A DNA stretch of 44,270 nucleotides from contig CAMGIN010000011.1 of assembly GCA_946056135.1 (NCBI GenBank), positions 1 through 44,270 of the forward strand, written 5' to 3'. Each line of letters opens with the position of its first letter. Position 1 is the stretch's first letter. Below are positions 15,684 through 22,876 of this stretch, piece after piece. This DNA comes from an uncultured bacterium. Its GTDB lineage: Bacteria; Bacillota; Clostridia; Oscillospirales; Oscillospiraceae. Made by a program: the position numbers and the translations under genes. The notes under the pieces are model-generated. The model was not told where the DNA came from and did no database searches. It saw only the letters and a list, made by a program, of their open reading frames with translations.

Positions 15684-15777
15684 TCCTCCACATTCGTAAT
15701 CTGGCGGGAGTTTTCGTCATGTTGCTGTACACCCGCCGCCTTATTCCTAGAATATACCATCAAAAGAGAAAAGTACG

Positions 15778-15806
15778 TTGCCAAGACAACATTATTGTGG
15801 TATACT
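15778..15806 (+). promoter_or_regulatory. Promoter of the Crp/Fnr gene
   Basis: TTGCCA (15778-15783), 17 bases, TATACT (15801-15806). The spacer contains ACAA-CATTA-TTGT, a small palindrome that could be an autoregulatory site. It lies in the divergent modA/crp gap. Confidence 0.55.
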
Positions 15807-15852
15807 CAAAATAAATCCGCATAGGCTTACAAATCTCGGGAGTATCTGACAT

Positions 15853-16566
15853 ATGGATGAAATACTGACTGCACTGAAAAGAACCGAACTGTTTTCCGAC
15901 GTCCCGGAAGGGGTGATTCTCCGGGAGATAATGCCCCACCGGCAGCTTCAGGAATGCCGAAAGGGGCTGTTTCTTATTGAGCCGCAGCAGGAAATGAGCC
16001 GTTTCGGTGTGGTTATGGCCGGGAAAATCCATATAATGCACTTTTTTCAGGAGGGAAACTACAGCCTGACCGCTGCGCTTACTGCCGGGGATCTGCTGGG
16101 TGCAGATCTGATTTGCACCCGAACCCGGCGCTCTCCCTATTACGCTATGGTTGCTTCCACGGCGCGGGTTGTATTTTTCCCCGCCGCCATGCTGACAGAA
16201 CCCGGGATTGTGCAGGAAGGCTGGCGCTTACAGATTCTGAGCCGGTTGGCCACGTGGATTTCCAACGAGAATATGAAAAAAGAATATCGTCTGGCAATCC
16301 TTTCCCAAAAGGGACTGCGGGATCGGATTGTCACGTATCTGTCCATGCAGTCCGGCAAGCTTCAGAAAACCGCCTTTGCCATCTCCTTCTCCCGGGAAGA
16401 GCTGGCTGCCTTTCTTTGTGTCAACCGCAGTGCGCTGTCCCATGAGCTGAGCCTGATGGAGCAGGAAGGGCTGATTTCCTTTCACAAGAACTTTTTTACC
16501 CTGCATTATTTGGAACAATCGGAATCGCACAGCCTGCGGGGAAACCAGCCGGCTTTTCCCTTCTGA
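15853..16566 (+). CDS. Crp/Fnr-family transcriptional regulator
   Basis: This 237-aa protein has an N-terminal cyclic-nucleotide-binding-like beta-roll (~15-130, with FGVVMAGKIHIMHFF...GDLLGADLI) and a C-terminal HTH_Crp domain (~150-220: LRDRIVTYLSMQ... FSREELAAFLCVNRSALSHELSLMEQEGLISF). It has no N-terminal Cys cluster like FNR; the cAMP-binding arginine motif is not obvious. It is similar in layout to clostridial CprK/Cooa-like small-effector regulators. Its place, divergent from modA and tail-to-tail with the hydroxylase accessory operon, suggests it controls the molybdenum genes. Effector unknown. Confidence 0.85.
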   Translation: MDEILTALKRTELFSDVPEGVILREIMPHRQLQECRKGLFLIEPQQEMSRFGVVMAGKIHIMHFFQEGNYSLTAALTAGDLLGADLICTRTRRSPYYAMVASTARVVFFPAAMLTEPGIVQEGWRLQILSRLATWISNENMKKEYRLAILSQKGLRDRIVTYLSMQSGKLQKTAFAISFSREELAAFLCVNRSALSHELSLMEQEGLISFHKNFFTLHYLEQSESHSLRGNQPAFPF

Positions 16567-17778
16567 TCAAACGGATGTTTCCACAAACCGTTTCCCCAGA
16601 TACATGGGACGGTGAGATGGCAGGGCGTTTTGCACCCGCAGCTCCACCTCCCGGTGGGGAACGCAGGCCTGCGCCGCCCGGCGCAAAGCCTCCCCACCTC
16701 CACCGTTGGTTGTCCGCGCGTCGATGCGAAGGCTGCCGTCGAAAACAGCATGGTAGTCCACCAGCTCCGGGATAACAAACAAAGCACTGTCCAAGGCCTC
16801 TATGGAAATCTCGCCTTCCCGGCGGGAAACGGTGTCGATTCGCTTTGTCACACCTCCGCAGGGACAGGGCGGAAGAATCCGGGTGTAGTCACCCGTGCGG
16901 TAGCGGATCAACGGCATGGCTTCCAATCCGACGGTGGTGATTACCAGCTCCCCATATGCGCCCTCCGGCAGCACGTTTCCGGCATCGTCGATAATCTCGG
17001 GGATAATATGGTTTTCCCGCAGGTGCATACCGGAGAAGGCCGGACAGGTGATGGCTCCGCCAAGACCGCACTCCCGGCTGCCGTAGTGGGGGTAGAGGTG
17101 ACTCCCCAAAGTCTGTTCCAGAGCGTCCATCACGCCTTTGGGGCAGGCATCTCCGGACACCAACGCCCGACGGATGGGAAAATTCTTCCCATACATTCGG
17201 GAAAGCCCCAACAGTGTCACCGGAAAACCGATATAGGTTTCCGGCTGCGTATCCGAAACCAACGCGCACAATTCCCCCCAGCTCTGTCCGAAGCCTGCCG
17301 GGATGGGGACTCCTCCCAGCCGCGCCACCGCCTTGGCAATCAGATCCCCCAACCCAAAGGGGCCGGTGAAGGGAAAACCGATCAGACATTTTTCCCCGGG
17401 GCTCAGCATTTCTCCAATTCCCGCTGCGAAAAAACCGATGGTGTGCTCCGTGTCCCGTTCCGTATAGAACACCCGCTTGGCAGGCCCGGTGGTGCCGGAG
17501 GTAGCCCCGGAAATCACACGGCTGACCTCCGATTGAGAGGTCAGCAGGAAAGCCCCCGGATTTTGCGCAAGCATGGCGGCGGTGGTGAAGGGCAGAGTTT
17601 CCAACTGCTGAAGGCTCACCAGCTTTTCCGGATATTCTCTGTAAGCACCGCCCCGGGCTTTCAGCCGGGCCAGCGTCTCGTTCAGACGCTTTAACTGCAA
17701 GCGTTCCAGTCCCTCCCGGGTCAGCTCCGGGAGGGACTCAATTTCACAGATCCAATTGTCCAGTCGTGTTTTCTTCAT
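16567..17778 (-). CDS. AMP-forming ligase of the PaaK-like type (DVU_1553 family)
   Basis: This 403-aa protein has the adenylate-forming P-loop SGATSGTTGPAKRV (residues 90-103), YPHYGSRECGLGG and RYRTGDYTRILPPCPCGG. It has a small C-terminal domain ending SHRPMYLGKRF. It is similar to phenylacetate-CoA ligases though shorter. It would activate a carboxylate with ATP to an acyl-AMP and then a thioester or amide; the substrate is unknown. The start overlaps the radical SAM stop by ATGA. It is the last gene of the accessory operon, and its stop abuts the crp stop (TGA|TCA) with no gap. The family label is from memory of the Desulfovibrio set. Confidence 0.8.
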   Translation of the reverse strand: MKKTRLDNWICEIESLPELTREGLERLQLKRLNETLARLKARGGAYREYPEKLVSLQQLETLPFTTAAMLAQNPGAFLLTSQSEVSRVISGATSGTTGPAKRVFYTERDTEHTIGFFAAGIGEMLSPGEKCLIGFPFTGPFGLGDLIAKAVARLGGVPIPAGFGQSWGELCALVSDTQPETYIGFPVTLLGLSRMYGKNFPIRRALVSGDACPKGVMDALEQTLGSHLYPHYGSRECGLGGAITCPAFSGMHLRENHIIPEIIDDAGNVLPEGAYGELVITTVGLEAMPLIRYRTGDYTRILPPCPCGGVTKRIDTVSRREGEISIEALDSALFVIPELVDYHAVFDGSLRIDARTTNGGGGEALRRAAQACVPHREVELRVQNALPSHRPMYLGKRFVETSV

Positions 17779-19091
17779 TTGCGGTAAAGTGCCTTTCCAT
17801 GAATATCCGTCAGATTATAGGCGCAGAAGGGAACCATGCCTTGCTCGGAATCCACCTCGCAGATATAGCACCGGCGCAGGCGGTCAAGGTCTAAATTGTA
17901 AGCGTCCTGAAACACCATGCCGGAGACGGTGAAGGTGTTCTCCACCGTCTGCTGCAAAAAGGCATCCAGGGAAGCCGTATCGCTGTCCCCATCGCAGCAG
18001 GCTGCCTTGCCGCTCCACTGCTGGGACACGAAGTCCCGGGCGTCGCTGGATTTGACGCAGCAGCACTGGCTTCTGCGCCGGGGCAAGGCTTTCAGCGTGC
18101 CGTCCGGCTTTCGCAGGAAGCTGGCGTGGAAGGAGCAGTAGGGGCTTTCCGCACCGCCGCCGCCGAAGTCCGCAGCCTTCATCAGGCCGCCGGTTTGATC
18201 TTCAATCCGGCGCAGCACGGCGGGAATGGTCAGCCGAATTTCCGGCGCTTCCAGTCCGCAGCGGCCAAAGTAGGAAATGGGTTGGATGTGCACCCCCCGG
18301 ACATGGGGCGCATGCTCCAGCGCAAAGCGGAGAATATTCCCCAGGGCATGGTCATTGACCCCCGGGGCCACGGTGGGCACCAACACCACGGGCAGCCCCG
18401 CTTCCCTGCACCGTTCTATGGCCCGCAGTTTTATTTGTACCAGGGGCGCGCCACGCAGGATGCGGTAAATCTCGTCCTCCAGTCCGTCAAACTGCAGAAA
18501 TACCGTGCTGACCCCAGCCCCGGCCAGATGCTCGGCGTACCCTTCTTCATGAGCCAGGCGCAGACCGTTGGTGTTCAGCTGGAAGAAAGAAAATCCCTTC
18601 TCTCTGCCCAGCGCGATGATCCGATCCAGATCGTCCCGCATGGTGGGCTCGCCGCCGGAGAGCTGAATATTGAAAGGGCCGCCCCGCTCCATCAGCAGGT
18701 CGTACTGTTTTCCAATTTCTTCCAGTGTAAGGTCATGGGGCTTCTGCTCTCCGGCGCTGGCGAAGCACACCGGGCAGCGCAGGTTGCACCGATTGGTCAG
18801 CTCCAGCAGCACGCAGCAGCCGTCCCGCTCGTGATTCTGGCATAGACCGCAGTCGTAGGGACAGCCTTTTTCCGGCACGACGGCATGAACGGGCGTTACC
18901 GCGGCATTGCTGTCGCTGGATGCCCAGTTTCCATAACTTTCCAGATCACCCTCCCAGATTAGGGTGCGAAAGGGGCCGTGCTCCCAGCATTTCTTTTCCA
19001 GATAAATATTTCCGTCTTCCCCCACTGTTTTCACAGCGGGAATCCTGGCCAGACAAACCGGACAGACGCTCATGGTTTTTCCGATTTCCAT
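17775..19091 (-). CDS. trsS: Radical SAM protein, MJ0619-like (TrsS family)
   Basis: This 438-aa protein has three cysteine regions. An N-terminal zinc-ribbon-like CPVC (10-13) with KCWEHGPF comes first, then the MJ0619-family signature GCPYDCGLCQNH (77-84). Next is the radical SAM motif C102-x3-C106-x2-C109 (CNLRCPVCF) with LSGGEPTMRDDL as SAM-binding glycine motif. The C-terminus has CYIC (408-411) and C423. MJ0619-like enzymes include lipid C-C coupling and methylation enzymes. The gene order and N-terminus match my recollection of TrsS, which is sometimes a selenoprotein; no in-frame UGA is seen here. It overlaps the ligase gene and directly follows the C-GCAxxG gene. The reaction is unknown. 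Confidence 0.8.
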   Translation of the reverse strand: MEIGKTMSVCPVCLARIPAVKTVGEDGNIYLEKKCWEHGPFRTLIWEGDLESYGNWASSDSNAAVTPVHAVVPEKGCPYDCGLCQNHERDGCCVLLELTNRCNLRCPVCFASAGEQKPHDLTLEEIGKQYDLLMERGGPFNIQLSGGEPTMRDDLDRIIALGREKGFSFFQLNTNGLRLAHEEGYAEHLAGAGVSTVFLQFDGLEDEIYRILRGAPLVQIKLRAIERCREAGLPVVLVPTVAPGVNDHALGNILRFALEHAPHVRGVHIQPISYFGRCGLEAPEIRLTIPAVLRRIEDQTGGLMKAADFGGGGAESPYCSFHASFLRKPDGTLKALPRRRSQCCCVKSSDARDFVSQQWSGKAACCDGDSDTASLDAFLQQTVENTFTVSGMVFQDAYNLDLDRLRRCYICEVDSEQGMVPFCAYNLTDIHGKALYRK

Positions 19092-19517
19092 TTACAAAAG
19101 TCCTCTGTTTTCCAGTATCTCCATACACTTTTCATAGGTGGCGGCAATGATTCCGGGACAATACTGCACCTTTTTCGCAGGGCTGGTGCCCACGATATCC
19201 CGGCAGTCGATGCCCATGTATTCCAGCTCCATCTCATCGGTAAACCACTGGGTAAATTCTCCCAGGGCGGCCTTGTGGTGGGGGCTGTCGTAGCTGTCGG
19301 CGTCCGGTTTTCCGGTAAAGTAGGAAATCAGGCAGGCTCCCGCTGCCATGCAGCCGCAGACATCCCCGCTGCCGCCGATGCCGCCGTTCAGCCCCTGCAT
19401 GCACTGCACCAGCTTGGGATTTTCCTCGCCCACCGTGTCCAGAAGCAGAATCGCCAGAATCTGAGCGCAGGCATAGCCGTACCGGCTCAGCTCCATAATT
19501 CTCTCTTCCAGGTCCAA
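19092..19517 (-). CDS. C-GCAxxG-C-C family protein (DVU_1555-like)
   Basis: The start is placed at TTG 19517, 4 bases past the methyltransferase stop and preceded by AAAGGATGTGAGAG; ATG 19496 is the alternative. The 141-aa product has GYACAQIL, GGSGDVCGCMAAGACLISYFTG (the C-GCxxxG core) and later C residues in GIDCRDIVG and QYCPGII. This family (PF09719) is thought to bind a metal or redox cofactor. It is small, soluble and cytoplasmic, in a tight operon with methyltransferase and radical SAM genes. The function is unknown. Confidence 0.78.
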   Translation of the reverse strand: MDLEERIMELSRYGYACAQILAILLLDTVGEENPKLVQCMQGLNGGIGGSGDVCGCMAAGACLISYFTGKPDADSYDSPHHKAALGEFTQWFTDEMELEYMGIDCRDIVGTSPAKKVQYCPGIIAATYEKCMEILENRGLL

Positions 19518-19521
19518 GCTC

Positions 19522-20037
19522 TCACATCCTTTCGCATACGAACAGCACATAGGTGATTTTCTTTCCCTGGGGAAGGCAGACATTGTCCTGGGTCCAGAGG
19601 GCTTCCAGATAATAGTCCCGCCACTGCTCCGTCAGGTCCTCCAGATGCCGGACGGCGAAGCCTGCCTGCCGAGTCTGGTTCAAAAGCGCCACCACATCCT
19701 CCGTCACGTCGGAGAACACCAGCTTGCCGCCCTTGCGCAGAAGCTTTCCCGCCTGGGTCAAGGCCCCGGGCACATCGGCGCTGACATAGAAGCTGCACTG
19801 GGACAGGATGCCGTCAAAGCTGCCCTCCGGGTAGGGTGGGTGCAGATAATCCCCGGCGGTTACGTCCTCTCCCCGTGGGCATAAATCGATCCCCTCTGCT
19901 TCGTAGCCCATTTCCTTCAGCAGCCGGACAGTGCTGCCGTCTCCGGCACCCATGTCCAGCCATCTGGCAGGCGGCGGCAGGAAAGATAGTTCGATCAGAT
20001 AGCGGCTGTGCGCCTCGCCGCCAGGATGCCCCAGCAT
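19522..20037 (-). CDS. trsM: SAM-dependent class I methyltransferase (TrsM/DVU_1556-like)
   Basis: The start is ATG 20037 with GGAGG 7 bases upstream; GTG 20040 is possible. The 171-aa protein contains motif I WLDMGAGDGSTVRLL, acidic GIDLCPRG, GSFDGILSQCSFYV and post-motif LLRKGGKLVFSDV, a class I Rossmann methyltransferase without extra domains. Acceptor unknown. The start overlaps the redox-protein stop, indicating translational coupling. The name trsM reflects the recalled Desulfovibrio family nomenclature. Confidence 0.78.
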   Translation of the reverse strand: MLGHPGGEAHSRYLIELSFLPPPARWLDMGAGDGSTVRLLKEMGYEAEGIDLCPRGEDVTAGDYLHPPYPEGSFDGILSQCSFYVSADVPGALTQAGKLLRKGGKLVFSDVTEDVVALLNQTRQAGFAVRHLEDLTEQWRDYYLEALWTQDNVCLPQGKKITYVLFVCERM

Positions 20038-20255
20038 CACTTATCCTCCAGGGCTTTCTCCACGGAAAGCACCTTGCCAAGGGCCAGCTCCTCCGGCACA
20101 TAGATGAAGCCGCACTTGGGGCACACCGGCAGCTCCACGGGGAAACCGTTGTCCAGATACAGGAATTTCGCCTTGCCTTTTTCCAGCCGGACACCGCACT
20201 TCATGCAGGTCAGCTTTCCGTCGGGGTCAATGGTATAGTAATTCTTCTCTGCCAT
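20037..20255 (-). CDS. Small two-CxxC redox/zinc-ribbon protein (DVU_1557-like)
   Basis: This 72-aa protein has CMKC (17-20) and CPKC (~45-48), as in rubredoxin-like or zinc-ribbon folds, with a basic-acidic C-terminal helix VPEELALGKVLSVEKALEDK. GAGGAAAG precedes the ATG. It is a likely metal-binding or electron-transfer partner of the adjacent Fe-S protein, in the same operon (12 bases after it). Confidence 0.72.
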   Translation of the reverse strand: MAEKNYYTIDPDGKLTCMKCGVRLEKGKAKFLYLDNGFPVELPVCPKCGFIYVPEELALGKVLSVEKALEDK

Positions 20256-20267
20256 AATTCTTTCCTC

Positions 20268-22547
20268 TTACAGGCGGTTTACAATGTTCATCCGGTGGCT
20301 GTAGGCCCGGTGTACCCGGTAGCCGCCGTCCACTTCTTCGTATTTGACCCAGAAGGTCACATTGCCCAGCCGGGCTCGGGTCAGCAGCAGCCCGGAATTC
20401 TCCTCCCGGATGGCCTCGCCGGTTTGGCGCAGGCTCTGCAAGACCCGGATCACATCGGTTTTCAGGATCATCCGGTCGTCCATCATGGCTTCCGCTTCCG
20501 GGGTGTATGCGACGGTAAAGCCCAAATCCATGGCAATCACTTCCTCGTTCCAGATTTCTTCCAGCAGATGATGCTTCAGCGACAGCCGGTTATACCGCTT
20601 GGCGCTGATATCCGGACAGTGGTCGGCGGAGGTACCGTAGACCAGCTCCAGCAGGTGCATGGACTCCCGACCTTCCCGGGCGAACCGGTCCCGGCAGGCC
20701 ATGCAGTAGCTTAAGTAGGGCAGGTCAGAACGCTCCAGACACTTGTCCGTCATTTCCTTTGCCACTTCCCGGTTGGTGTACTGGGTCAGGCCGCCGTAGC
20801 CGCAGCAAGGAGATTTGTCTCCCTCGTAGGGTGTTTGCGTTACCTGACAGCCCAGACTTTCCGCAATGCGGCGGATGCTCTGCTGAGTGGCCTTATCTCC
20901 CCTTGCGCCGCAGGCATCGTGGACGGCAACGGGTTTCTCCAGCCGTTTCGCCTTTTCCGGCACGCCAATAGCTTCCAGAATTTCCCAGATACCGTGAATT
21001 TCCAGCTGCGCATGGGAAGACAGCTGCTTTTTGCAGGTGGGGCACCCGGTGATGACGGTGGGATTGCCCAGCCGCGCCAGCTGTTCATCCAGGAATTTCA
21101 CGGTATCGTCGTACATCTCATACCGGCCTGCCCAGTCGCAGATGGCGCCGCAGCAGCCCAGCATCAGGGCCACGCCCCCCTCCAGACGCTGGCACAAATC
21201 CAGATACGCCGCCCGCACGGTGGCGGGGGCAATGGCCGTCGCCTGACAGCCGGGGAAGAATACATATTTGCACTGCGCATACCCCGGCTGGGGACGGCAC
21301 AGGAAGGCCTCGTCGTTGGAAAAGAGCATGTCCATCAGGGCAAATTCGTGGGGCGCCAGGGGCATTTTCCCGGTGGTGACCATGTTCTGCCGGGCGATAT
21401 GGCAAACCTCGGCCATGTCGTAGCCGTTGGGACAGAGCACACTGCACTGACCGCACAGGCTGCAGGCGTTGATGGGCTTGTTCATCATGTGGTCGCCCAT
21501 GATGATGGAGACGTTGTTATAGATTTCCCGGGTGAGAATCCGGGGAAATTTCTTGTAATGCTGCAAATAGGCGCAGCCCTTGATGCATTCCTCACATCGG
21601 CACTGAATACAGCGCTTTGCCTCCGCCACAGCGCTTGCCCGGTCGGTGCAGGGAATCCGCTGAGAGGGAGACACACCGTCCAGAGAGGTATATAGTCTGG
21701 TTTCCACGCTGCCCTCTTCACCCCGGGTGTTGGCAGGGTCCAGGTTCTGGGCCAGACGGTCGGCGGACAGGGCTGCTTTCTTTGCCCCGAAGGCCGCGCC
21801 CAGCACGCCCTGGGTTCTGCCGGTAATCAGCCTGTGTTCCCGGCAGACCATCACCGCTTCATCCACAGCAAGCCCGGGGAACAAAAGCTGGGCAGTATCA
21901 TAAGCAGCGCAGCGCAGGTCGAAAGAAGCGTTCTTTTCTGCAAAGGCTTCCGCCGGGTCGGTGTTCCAGACAAACGTAATGTCCATACGGGACAGGGTCT
22001 GCTCCGATGCCGCCAAAATCTCCTCCGGCATCCCGGAGGCACAAGCGCGCAGGAAGGCTGCATAGCCATCTTGCTGACAGAAAACCGTCACCGGGTACAT
22101 TTTCCGGCAGAGTTCTCCCGCCAGGAACAACGTAAACAGGTCGCCGCCGAAGATGGCGGCCTTTTTGTTCTTTTTCCGCAGAAGCCCCCGCTTTTTTGGG
22201 GGTGCGCCAAAACGCAGAGCGGCTGTTTCCAATTCCCGGATGGAGACGCCCTCGCCCACTTCGTGTAATTTGCATTTCCCTTCGCAGGGAGCTTCGCACA
22301 GGGCGCACAGAATATGCGGGAAGGGGGTGATCTTATCGTAAAGCGCCAGAGCCCGATCAAAATCCCCGGCGGAAACAGCGGCAATCATAGCCTTGGTGTC
22401 CAGCTTCAGGGGACAGGCCGCATTGCAGTATGGGGGCTGCTCATGGACGCACAGATGCTCCCTGGCTTCCAGTTCCTCCTTGGTGAACATCCGCTTCTGG
22501 CGGTAAACATGGGTGGAGGCCCGTTCTTCAATCATCACACAGGTCAC
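20268..22547 (-). CDS. Large Fe-S protein with CCG domains (DVU_1558-like, GltD-type N-terminus)
   Basis: The protein is about 759 aa. The N-terminus (~33-100) has CNAACPLKLD and CALCEAPCEGKC, as in GltD/DPYD-type dicluster domains. A degenerate Rossmann region follows (AIFGGDLFTLFLAGEL lacks a clean GxGxxG). Then come CIQCRCEECIKGC and CSLCGQCSVLCP, CCG-domain motifs as in heterodisulfide reductase subunit B (FFPGCQATA, LGCCGAICD, CPTC, HDACG, SPCCGYGG) and a ~120-aa unclassified C-terminal domain. It is a probable electron carrier for the molybdenum hydroxylase. The start is GTG 22547, only 2-3 bases after GGAAGGGA; ATG 22535 is an alternative. First gene of the accessory operon, separated from the hydroxylase by a repeat. 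Confidence 0.8.
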   Translation of the reverse strand: MTCVMIEERASTHVYRQKRMFTKEELEAREHLCVHEQPPYCNAACPLKLDTKAMIAAVSAGDFDRALALYDKITPFPHILCALCEAPCEGKCKLHEVGEGVSIRELETAALRFGAPPKKRGLLRKKNKKAAIFGGDLFTLFLAGELCRKMYPVTVFCQQDGYAAFLRACASGMPEEILAASEQTLSRMDITFVWNTDPAEAFAEKNASFDLRCAAYDTAQLLFPGLAVDEAVMVCREHRLITGRTQGVLGAAFGAKKAALSADRLAQNLDPANTRGEEGSVETRLYTSLDGVSPSQRIPCTDRASAVAEAKRCIQCRCEECIKGCAYLQHYKKFPRILTREIYNNVSIIMGDHMMNKPINACSLCGQCSVLCPNGYDMAEVCHIARQNMVTTGKMPLAPHEFALMDMLFSNDEAFLCRPQPGYAQCKYVFFPGCQATAIAPATVRAAYLDLCQRLEGGVALMLGCCGAICDWAGRYEMYDDTVKFLDEQLARLGNPTVITGCPTCKKQLSSHAQLEIHGIWEILEAIGVPEKAKRLEKPVAVHDACGARGDKATQQSIRRIAESLGCQVTQTPYEGDKSPCCGYGGLTQYTNREVAKEMTDKCLERSDLPYLSYCMACRDRFAREGRESMHLLELVYGTSADHCPDISAKRYNRLSLKHHLLEEIWNEEVIAMDLGFTVAYTPEAEAMMDDRMILKTDVIRVLQSLRQTGEAIREENSGLLLTRARLGNVTFWVKYEEVDGGYRVHRAYSHRMNIVNRL

Positions 22548-22573
22548 TTCCCTTCCAAAGAATTCTCTATTAA

Positions 22574-22824
22574 GGTAACTATTCAGTCGTACCCCAAGTT
22601 TCTCATATAAATGTTCGTTTATAGCAATATCTATCGTTCCCTTATGCCCCCATCGTAGGGGCCGATGCCCACATCGGCCCGCAGGGATAACCTAATTTCC
22701 TGAACCAGACCGCGGCGAATTCGGTACACTGTGCAAGGGCCGATGTGCCTCAATCGGCCCCTACGGAGGTGCAAACGTAAACGATCATTTTCCGTGCAGA
22801 TTTAGACACGACTGAATTGATACC
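22574..22824. repeat. ATGATCGTTTA-family element with GTAGGGGCCGATG interior
   Basis: Outer ends GGTAACTATTCAGTCG (22574) and CGACTGAATTGATACC (22809-22824) are inverted. Inner ends are AAATGTTCGTTTA and TAAACGATCATTTT. The interior has inverted GTAGGGGCCGATG/CATCGGCCCCTAC arms around an ~80-base core. The core is the reverse complement of the interior at 37439-37602. It lies between the hydroxylase and its accessory operon. Confidence 0.85.
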
Positions 22825-22831
22825 TATTAAG

Positions 22832-22861
22832 AATGAAGAGGCGGTTGCCCGCCTCTTCATT
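22832..22861 (-). terminator. Terminator after the hydroxylase gene
   Basis: AATGAAGAGGCGG (22832) pairs perfectly over 13 bp with CCGCCTCTTCATT (22849-22861), 4-base loop. It lies 16 bases past the mop-like stop. It implies that the accessory genes have their own promoter or depend on read-through. Confidence 0.7.
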
Positions 22862-22876
22862 ATAGCATAGGAATGA

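Noticed and set aside
17775..22547. Selenocysteine in the radical SAM or Fe-S protein
   Set aside because: Both reading frames are complete with no in-frame UGA and cysteines occupy the motifs.
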